From JALZAA01 sp035316025 (GTDB lineage Bacteria > Actinomycetota > Acidimicrobiia > IMCC26256 > JACDBD01), in contig DATFXL010000144.1 of the NCBI GenBank assembly GCA_035316025.1, forward strand, positions 1 through 35,784: a DNA stretch of 35,784 bases, written 5' to 3'. Made by a program: the position numbers and the translations under genes. Below, piece after piece: positions 30,871 through 35,784 of this stretch; positions within the stretch are counted from its first letter, which is position 1; each line of letters starts with the position of its first letter. The notes under the pieces are model-generated. The model searched no databases and was not told where the DNA came from. It was given only the letters and a program-made list of their open reading frames with translations.

Positions 30871-32813
30871 CGTCTCCCCGCTTTCGGTGTGATCGGGATA
30901 TCCAGGCCGTTCGTCGTGACCAGCCGGTCGAAGCCCTCGGCGAGCGACGGCAGCTTCCTCGGGTCCTTGACGGCGAGGATGCTGATGCGGTCGTACGTCG
31001 CGCCGCGGCGGCCCGGGAGCTTCGTCGCGACGCAGTCGTCGCCGGCGTCGAGCTCGCAGAGCAGGCCCCCCGTGGGGTTGTCCGTGCCCTGCGACAGGTA
31101 CACCGCGAAGTTCGTGGCACCCGCCTTCTGCGCCGCGCTCCCGGGCCGGAGCCAGCGGTTCGGGTCACCAAGGTCGTCCGCTTGCACCACCACCTTGAAG
31201 GGGTCGAGCGAGACTTGCACCGTGCCCGTCCCGGTGTCGTCGGCCACGCGATCCTTCGTCAGGTCGAAGTTGAGCGGGCAGGGGGACGCGACGCACGACT
31301 GCTGGGCGGCCTGCGGGTTCGGCGGCGTAGGTGGCGGCGGTTTCGTCGTGCTCGGCGCGGACGCCACTGGCTTACCGCGCAGCGAGAACCGGTAGACGCC
31401 GCTGTTCCGGTTCCGGTTGCCGACGCCGGGTTCGCGGATCCCCGCCACCGCGATCACGTCGTCACCCACGACGGCGGCGCCCCCGGCGACGCCGCCCCGC
31501 AGCGCCTTCGACCACAGCACGTCCCCCGTCTGCAGGTCGAAGGCACGGAACGTGAAATCGGTCGTGCTGCCGAGGAAGACCACGCCGTTGACGATCGCCG
31601 CCGACGCGTATGTGTCAGCGGCCTCCGGCTGCTGCCACTTGATCGCGCCCGTCGCGGCGTCGAGCGCGTGCAATGACGGCGTGCCGCCGACGGCGGTGCC
31701 GCCGACGACGACGCCGTCGGCAACGGCTGTCGCCCCGATGAAGCCGCCGGTTGAGTAGTTGCCGTCCGGGCGGGGGATGCCGGGCTCGGTGACCTGCGTG
31801 CGCCACGCGAGATCACCCGTGGACCGGTCGACGGCGTAGTACGTCGCGTCCTTGTTGCCGAGGCCGACGAGCGCGCGGCCGCCGGCGTCGAACAGGTTGG
31901 GCGCTCCGGCAAAATCGAGGTCGTCACGGTTGGGGTGGTGGGGTTGGTAGGTCCACCGCACCGCGCCCGAGACCAGGTCGAGGGCGACGATCGCCTCCGC
32001 GAAACGCCCGTACCCCTCGGGGCTGCTGGTGCAGTTGCCTGTTCCCACGAACACGAGCCGCGACGCCGGGTCCACCGACGGGGAGCCCCATACGTCGCCG
32101 CACCCGGGGCCCGTCGCGCCGTCGCCCTCGGTGGGCGCCGTGACCGCGGTCCAGCGTTGCCTGCCGGTGGCGGCGTCGAGCGCGGTGACGCCGGCCGGTT
32201 CGCCGGCGCCGCTGTTGTGCACGTCGGTCCCGAAGATCACCATCCGGTCGGCGACGACCGGGGACGACTCGATCTCGCTCGGGTCCTTGTCGTCGCCGGG
32301 GCGGCCGACCTCGTGCTTCCAGCGGAGCTTGCCGTCGTCCGCCCGCAGCGCGTAGAGCGTCTTCCCGCCGCCGAAGAACACTGTGCGCCCGCCTTTGACG
32401 TCGGCGACCGCCGCCGACGACACGATCTGGCCGGCGTAGACGGTGCCGTGCACGTGCGCCTGGTACGTCCAGCGCGGTCTCCCGGTGTTCAAGTCGATGG
32501 CGTAGAAGTTGCCGGACCAGTCGCCGACGTACACGGTCCCGCCGACGACCGCCGGCGTCGCCGTGACGGTGTCCCGGGCGTTGAAGAACCAGAGTTGCTT
32601 CAGGTCCTTCGCCGTCTGTGGGCTCAGGTGCGTCGGGCACGGGTACGCGAATCGGCGCTCGTTGCCCTGGCCCCACGTCGGCCAGCCGCACCGGCCGATG
32701 GGCTTGGTCGGTGGCCGTGTCGCAGATGCTCCCGGCCCCGGCACACTGAACGAGACGAGCGCGCCCGCGACCACGAGACACGTCAATGCGCGTTTCGCGG
32801 TCCGGCCCGCCAC
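30867..32813 (-). CDS. Secreted PQQ-type beta-propeller protein (quinoprotein-like) with extra C-terminal domain
   Basis: A 648-residue protein from GTG 32813 with GGGGGG upstream. Residues 1-31 are a signal peptide. Residues about 50-480 have repeated W-type blades (VYVGDWSGNFYAIDLNTGRPRW, TLYALRADDGKLRWKHE, VTALDAATGRQRW, AIVALDLVSGAVRW, TYYAVDRSTGDLAW, SLHALDAATGAIKW, TFRAFDLQTGDVLW), as in PQQ alcohol dehydrogenases and polyvinyl-alcohol dehydrogenase relatives. No CxxCH haem site is present. A Pro-rich linker (485-504) leads to a 144-residue tail of unrecognised type with several Cys. It could oxidise an alcohol outside the cell or only bind; the actual cofactor residues were not verified. 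Confidence 0.85.
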   Translation of the reverse strand: MAGRTAKRALTCLVVAGALVSFSVPGPGASATRPPTKPIGRCGWPTWGQGNERRFAYPCPTHLSPQTAKDLKQLWFFNARDTVTATPAVVGGTVYVGDWSGNFYAIDLNTGRPRWTYQAHVHGTVYAGQIVSSAAVADVKGGRTVFFGGGKTLYALRADDGKLRWKHEVGRPGDDKDPSEIESSPVVADRMVIFGTDVHNSGAGEPAGVTALDAATGRQRWTAVTAPTEGDGATGPGCGDVWGSPSVDPASRLVFVGTGNCTSSPEGYGRFAEAIVALDLVSGAVRWTYQPHHPNRDDLDFAGAPNLFDAGGRALVGLGNKDATYYAVDRSTGDLAWRTQVTEPGIPRPDGNYSTGGFIGATAVADGVVVGGTAVGGTPSLHALDAATGAIKWQQPEAADTYASAAIVNGVVFLGSTTDFTFRAFDLQTGDVLWSKALRGGVAGGAAVVGDDVIAVAGIREPGVGNRNRNSGVYRFSLRGKPVASAPSTTKPPPPTPPNPQAAQQSCVASPCPLNFDLTKDRVADDTGTGTVQVSLDPFKVVVQADDLGDPNRWLRPGSAAQKAGATNFAVYLSQGTDNPTGGLLCELDAGDDCVATKLPGRRGATYDRISILAVKDPRKLPSLAEGFDRLVTTNGLDIPITPKAGRR

Positions 32814-32829
32814 GACCCCCCACTCTCGC

Positions 32830-32847
32830 CGCCGCCTGACAGCGGCG
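32830..32847 (-). promoter_or_regulatory. GC-rich hairpin in the leader of the quinoprotein-like gene
   Basis: A perfect 6-bp stem (CGCCGC/GCGGCG, 6-nt loop) lies between the alpha/beta-hydrolase stop and the propeller gene, just upstream of its GGGGGG ribosome-binding site. It could be a transcription stop for the hydrolase pair, an attenuator or an operator. No T-run follows. Confidence 0.3.
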
Positions 32848-32849
32848 TC

Positions 32850-32855
32850 ATGCTA
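32850..32855 (-). promoter_or_regulatory. Candidate -10 element for the propeller/beta-oxidation cluster
   Basis: On the minus strand TAGCAT fits TANNNT, about 36 nt upstream of the GTG at 32813. If active, the eight downstream genes could be transcribed apart from the two hydrolases, although only 55 bp separate the two groups. Confidence 0.35.
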
Positions 32856-32868
32856 AGGGTTGCGGATG

Positions 32869-33945
32869 TCAGCCGCGGGTGCGGTTGTTCGCGCTGGTGC
32901 TCGCCGGCGTACGCGTCGGCGTCCCGCCCCCGGTCTGCTCCTCGAGCGTGGTCGACCCGGGCACACTGGCGTCGGTACGGAGCTTGGCGAGCGCCTGGCT
33001 GTCGCCCTTGATGTAGCGGTTCCAGAAGTCGACGGTCGCCTTTTTCAGCGCTATCGCTTGGGGGTTGTCGCCGGCGAGGAATGGCGACACATGGCCGGCG
33101 CCGAGGAACGTCAGCAGGAACTTGGGCGGCTGCGCGCTCGTGTACGCGTTCCGCCCGGCCTGGTATGGGACCGTGCCGTCGGCGTTTCCGTGGAGACCGA
33201 GCAGCGGAGTGGGGTTCCGGAAGTAGTTCTCGGGGCCCTCGACCACGCCGGCGAGCCCGGACATCGGGATGGCGGCGCGGATTCGCTTGTCGCGACAGCA
33301 GCTGCTGAACGCCAGCCCGTACGTCGTGATCCCGCCGAGTGAATGTCCCGCCGCGCCGATCCGCTGCGCATCGATGCCACCGAGTTGCTTGCCCTGTTTG
33401 TCTGCGTCGATCACCTTGTCGATGACAAAGGACGCGTCGGCGGGCTGGTTCTTCGTGTCGGCGATGGCTCGTCCGAAGCTCGGACCGCCCGGCGCCCGCT
33501 GGTTCGAGAGCGGGTAGTCGGGTGCGGCGACGATGTAGCCCGCCGACGCCCACGTCTTGATGATGTCCTGGTAGGAGACGCCGCGCGCGCCTAGGCCGTG
33601 GCTGAACAGGATGAGCGGGTACGGCCCGTCCTTCGTGTCGGGGGGCGCGTTCTGGACCGGCTGCGCAGAGGACGGGCCTTGCGTCGGGTAGTAGATCGCC
33701 GTGAACATCGACCGGCTCGACGAGACACCCTCGGTCGGACGCGTGCTGTCGACGTACGTCGCGGTCTTCATGCCGACCGCGAACTTGCCGATGTCGGCGA
33801 CTCTCGGCGGACGGGTTTTCGCCGGTGCGCGCGCCGTGAGGCCGGGCGCGGTGACGCCCGTGACCGCTGTGAACAGGCCGGCGGTCACGGCCACCGCGGC
33901 GAGGCGGGCGCGCCAACGGCGCGGTGGCGTTCGGACCTCCCTCAT
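32869..33945 (-). CDS. Secreted alpha/beta hydrolase (PAF-acetylhydrolase/dienelactone-hydrolase-like), paralogue 2
   Basis: A 358-residue protein from ATG 33945, overlapping the upstream paralogue stop as ATGA. The N-terminus is a signal peptide (about 1-40). The catalytic set is visible: oxyanion LILFSHGLG, nucleophile GHSLGG (Ser202), Asp256 in HGNADGT and His285 in GAGHVSPF. A CC pair (216-217) follows the nucleophile elbow. The fold matches secreted lipase/PAF-acetylhydrolase-like esterases. It shares much sequence with the upstream gene (YPLILFSHG, WASAGY, APDYPLSN, MSGLAG), marking a tandem duplication. Confidence 0.88.
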   Translation of the reverse strand: MREVRTPPRRWRARLAAVAVTAGLFTAVTGVTAPGLTARAPAKTRPPRVADIGKFAVGMKTATYVDSTRPTEGVSSSRSMFTAIYYPTQGPSSAQPVQNAPPDTKDGPYPLILFSHGLGARGVSYQDIIKTWASAGYIVAAPDYPLSNQRAPGGPSFGRAIADTKNQPADASFVIDKVIDADKQGKQLGGIDAQRIGAAGHSLGGITTYGLAFSSCCRDKRIRAAIPMSGLAGVVEGPENYFRNPTPLLGLHGNADGTVPYQAGRNAYTSAQPPKFLLTFLGAGHVSPFLAGDNPQAIALKKATVDFWNRYIKGDSQALAKLRTDASVPGSTTLEEQTGGGTPTRTPASTSANNRTRG

Positions 33946-34967
33946 CCTTCGCCTGCGGTCCCTCGGGTCTGCACGTGCTCCTGGAGCGTCGCGACGCCGG
34001 GCTGGTCCGCGTCCTTGCGCAGCCGCTCGAGCGCGCCTCGATCGCTCTTCAGGTAGCGGTCGAAGAAGTCGAGCGTAACGTGCGCCACCGTTGTCGGCGC
34101 GGGCGCGGATGCGCCCCGATACGGCGGCGTGTGCCCTCCGCCGACGAGCGTGAGGAAGAACTTCGGCGCACCGGCCTTGGTGAAGGCGGCGAGCCCGCCG
34201 GGGTAGGGGAGCGTCCCGTCGGCGTCGCCGTGCTCGGCCAGCAACGGCGTCGAGATGCCCGTGAAAAAGTCCGGCGGGTCACCCGCCAGGCCCGACATGG
34301 GTGCCGCCGCCTTTATGCGCTTGTCGGCGCAGCATGCCTCGTAGACGAGCCGGTACGTCGTCATCGCGCCGAGTGAGTGGCCGGACGCGCCGATGCGCCT
34401 GGGGTCCACTGTGCCCGCGAGCACGCCCGATCGCTGCGAGCTCAGGGTGAGCACCCGATCGATGACGAAGCGGGCGTCGGCCGGTTGCTGATCCAGGTCG
34501 GCAGCGGTCGCGCCGCCCGGAGCGTTCATGTTCGACAGCGGGTAGTCGGGTGCGGCGATCACGTAGCCGGCCGAGGCCCACTGGCGGAGCAGCCCCTCGT
34601 ACTCGGCGCCGAACGAGTTGTGGCCGTGGCTGAACAGGATCAGCGGGTACGGGTCGCGCTTGCGGTCGGCGGGCGCGTCCGGCGTGACCGCGTCGCGGGG
34701 CTTCCCCCGGGCCGGGTAGTAGATGGTTGTGTGCAGGGTGCGGTCCGGTGCGCCCGCGTACGTGCCGTTCGCTTTGGTAGGCCGCGAGTCGTCGACGAAC
34801 GTTCGCTCGACCCGCCCCACGGCGAAGGTTCCGATGGCGGCGGCCGCCCGCCAAGAGCTCGCCGCGGACGATACGGCGACCGCGGGCGCGGCGGCGACGA
34901 ACGCGCCGACCATCAGGACCGCGGTCGACGCGACCATCTTCCCCCTGATTCCCAAGAGGCTCATCAT
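33942..34967 (-). CDS. Secreted alpha/beta hydrolase (PAF-acetylhydrolase/dienelactone-hydrolase-like), paralogue 1
   Basis: A 341-residue protein; the start is placed at ATG 34967 (the next codon, 34964, is also ATG). The frame continues to 35069, but that would run antisense through tRNA-Cys and is rejected. Residues 1-34 form a signal peptide (KMVASTAVLMVGAFVAAAPAVA). The triad is Ser198 (GHSLG), Asp250 (HGDADGT) and His279 (GGGHTPPY); a CC pair lies at 212-213. It is the first gene of the long minus-strand cluster and is expected to act as an exported esterase or lipase on a substrate shared with its paralogue. Confidence 0.87.
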   Translation of the reverse strand: MMSLLGIRGKMVASTAVLMVGAFVAAAPAVAVSSAASSWRAAAAIGTFAVGRVERTFVDDSRPTKANGTYAGAPDRTLHTTIYYPARGKPRDAVTPDAPADRKRDPYPLILFSHGHNSFGAEYEGLLRQWASAGYVIAAPDYPLSNMNAPGGATAADLDQQPADARFVIDRVLTLSSQRSGVLAGTVDPRRIGASGHSLGAMTTYRLVYEACCADKRIKAAAPMSGLAGDPPDFFTGISTPLLAEHGDADGTLPYPGGLAAFTKAGAPKFFLTLVGGGHTPPYRGASAPAPTTVAHVTLDFFDRYLKSDRGALERLRKDADQPGVATLQEHVQTRGTAGEG

Positions 34968-35016
34968 CGCGCCTGGCTGGCGCGGGTTCCCCCGCGGCCG
35001 TGTCCAGACGAACCGG

Positions 35017-35022
35017 TATCCT
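35017..35022 (+). promoter_or_regulatory. Candidate -10 element for tRNA-Cys
   Basis: TATCCT fits TANNNT and ends 10 nt before the mature tRNA 5' end, leaving a few nucleotides of 5' leader for RNase P. No clear -35 was found in the GC-rich sequence upstream. Confidence 0.4.
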
Positions 35023-35032
35023 CGACCGCTCC

Positions 35033-35104
35033 GGCGGCGTAGCCGAGTGGCACAGGCAGAGGTCTGCAAAACCTTTTACGTGGGTTCGATTCCCACCGTC
35101 GCCT
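35033..35104 (+). tRNA. tRNA-Cys (GCA anticodon)
   Basis: A 72-nt cloverleaf: acceptor GGCGGCG/CGTCGCC with one G-T pair, D-stem GCC/GGC, anticodon stem GAGGT/ACCTT around loop CTGCAAA (anticodon GCA at 35066-35068), short variable loop TTAC, T-stem GTGGG/CCCAC with loop TTCGATT, and discriminator T, which is the cysteine identity base. The 3' CCA is not encoded. The 3' 29 nt are overlapped by the terC-type gene on the other strand. Confidence 0.95.
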
Positions 35105-35783
35105 CCGGACCGCCCTTGACGGCCGCGGTCTTCCAGAGCGAGAACAGGATCGAACTGCTGATCAACGCGACGATCACCACGAGCGACAGCCAGATCGGCA
35201 CGTGCCACCACTCGTTGACGATCATCTTGATGCCGACGAACACCAACACTGCGGCCAGCCCGAGCTTCAGGTAGGCGAAGCGGCCGAGGACGCCGGCGAG
35301 CAAGAAGTAGAGCGCGCGCAAACCGAGGATCGCGAACGCATTCGACGTGAACACGATGAACGCGTTCGTGGTGACCGCGAAGATCGCGGGTATCGAGTCG
35401 ACCGCGAACAGCACGTCGGTGGTCTCCACAACGACGAGGACGGCGAGAAGCGGTGTGGCCCAGCGCACGCCTTCCTCGCGCACGAAGAACCGGCTGCCTC
35501 GGTAGCCGTCGGTGATGCGCACATGTCGGCGAAAGAACTTCAGGACCGGGTTGGCCTCCGGATGGATGCCCATCTCGTCGCTGCGCGCGAGCTTCACGCC
35601 CGAGAAGATGAGGAACGCGCCGAACAGATAGAACATCCAATGGAACGTCGACAGCAGCGCGGCGCCCGTTGCGATGAAGATCGCGCGGAAACCGAGCGCA
35701 CCGATCACACCCCAGAACAACACGCGGTGCTGGTACGCCACCGGCACGGCGAAGAACTGGAAGAGCAGCGCGAAGACGAAGAG
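35076..35783 (-). CDS. TerC family integral membrane protein, 5' truncated by window edge
   Basis: At least 235 residues are present; the N-terminus lies beyond the window because the frame is open to its end. It begins LFVFALLFQFFAVP and continues YQHRVLFWGV, GVKLARSDE, VETTDVLFAVDSIPAIFAVT and SNAFAILGLRALYFLL, all hallmarks of the TerC/Alx family (tellurium-resistance type, metal-ion efflux in some members), with about seven membrane segments visible. The stop TAA is in the variable loop of tRNA-Cys, so the last dozen residues (ending TVGIEPT) are encoded antisense to the tRNA. This tail probably has no function of its own. Confidence 0.93.
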   Translation of the reverse strand, partial: LFVFALLFQFFAVPVAYQHRVLFWGVIGALGFRAIFIATGAALLSTFHWMFYLFGAFLIFSGVKLARSDEMGIHPEANPVLKFFRRHVRITDGYRGSRFFVREEGVRWATPLLAVLVVVETTDVLFAVDSIPAIFAVTTNAFIVFTSNAFAILGLRALYFLLAGVLGRFAYLKLGLAAVLVFVGIKMIVNEWWHVPIWLSLVVIVALISSSILFSLWKTAAVKGGPEATVGIEPT

Positions 35784-35784
35784 G

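Noticed and set aside
30867..34967. Assignment as a polyvinyl-alcohol degradation locus
   Set aside because: The propeller and hydrolases resemble parts of that pathway, but there is no cytochrome c and the neighbours are beta-oxidation and ceramidase-like genes; the evidence is too thin.
34968..35069. N-terminal extension of the first alpha/beta hydrolase
   Set aside because: It would be translated from the complement of tRNA-Cys; a signal peptide follows ATG 34967.

Overview
High-GC DNA of a free-living, aerobic actinobacterial type, possibly an uncultured Acidimicrobiia-like or mycobacterium-like lineage. This rests on the codon composition, frequent GTG starts, 1-4 nt gene overlaps, TANNNT -10 hexamers (several 6-7 nt before a start codon, as in leaderless genes), a tRNA-Cys without encoded CCA, and gene families typical of actinobacterial lipid catabolism (FadD, paired FadE-type dehydrogenases, thiolase with DUF35 partner, HyuA/HyuB). 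No transposase, integrase, phage gene, CRISPR array or rRNA was seen, and both window ends cut through genes. The species cannot be named from the sequence.

Layout. (1) 2-2699: end of a RibD-C/DHFR-like reductase, convergent with a tight four-gene minus-strand unit: dodecin, DUF6282 metal-dependent hydrolase, dimeric alpha/beta-barrel protein, nitroreductase. (2) 2759-6851 plus strand: MTHFSD-like folate protein, then acyl-CoA ligase, acyl-CoA dehydrogenase and VOC protein, the last three joined by 1-nt overlaps. A tiny leaderless ORF lies just before the ligase. (3) 7044-7244: cold-shock protein with a structured leader. (4) 7408-11372: COG2159 amidohydrolase, HAD hydrolase diverging from a secreted PEBP-like protein, and a secreted DUF4344 metallopeptidase. 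(5) 11640-14553 minus: MoxR, DUF58, VWA. (6) 14677-21750 minus: HyuB, HyuA, gluconate-dehydrogenase subunit-3-like protein, Cys-rich GMC oxidoreductase, crotonase. A haem-oxygenase-fold putative diiron enzyme diverges from hyuB across a region with a perfect inverted repeat; an SGNH esterase follows it. (7) 23453-34967 minus: ten collinear genes, namely two paralogous secreted alpha/beta hydrolases, a secreted quinoprotein-like propeller, a secreted NHL-like propeller, a CREST/ceramidase-like membrane hydrolase, a synthase-DUF35 fusion, thiolase, crotonase and two acyl-CoA dehydrogenases. (8) tRNA-Cys on the plus strand, overlapped by the 3' end of a minus-strand terC-type gene that leaves the window.

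How the genes may work together. Clusters 2, 6 and 7 look like catabolic modules feeding acyl-CoA degradation. The most unusual is cluster 7, which puts exported ester hydrolases, exported propellers and a membrane amidase-type hydrolase in front of intracellular beta-oxidation enzymes. Cluster 6 suggests oxidation of an alcohol by the GMC pair followed by ATP-dependent chemistry of HyuA/HyuB, perhaps a ketone carboxylase-like step. Substrates are not shown by the sequence, so these pathway statements are inference.
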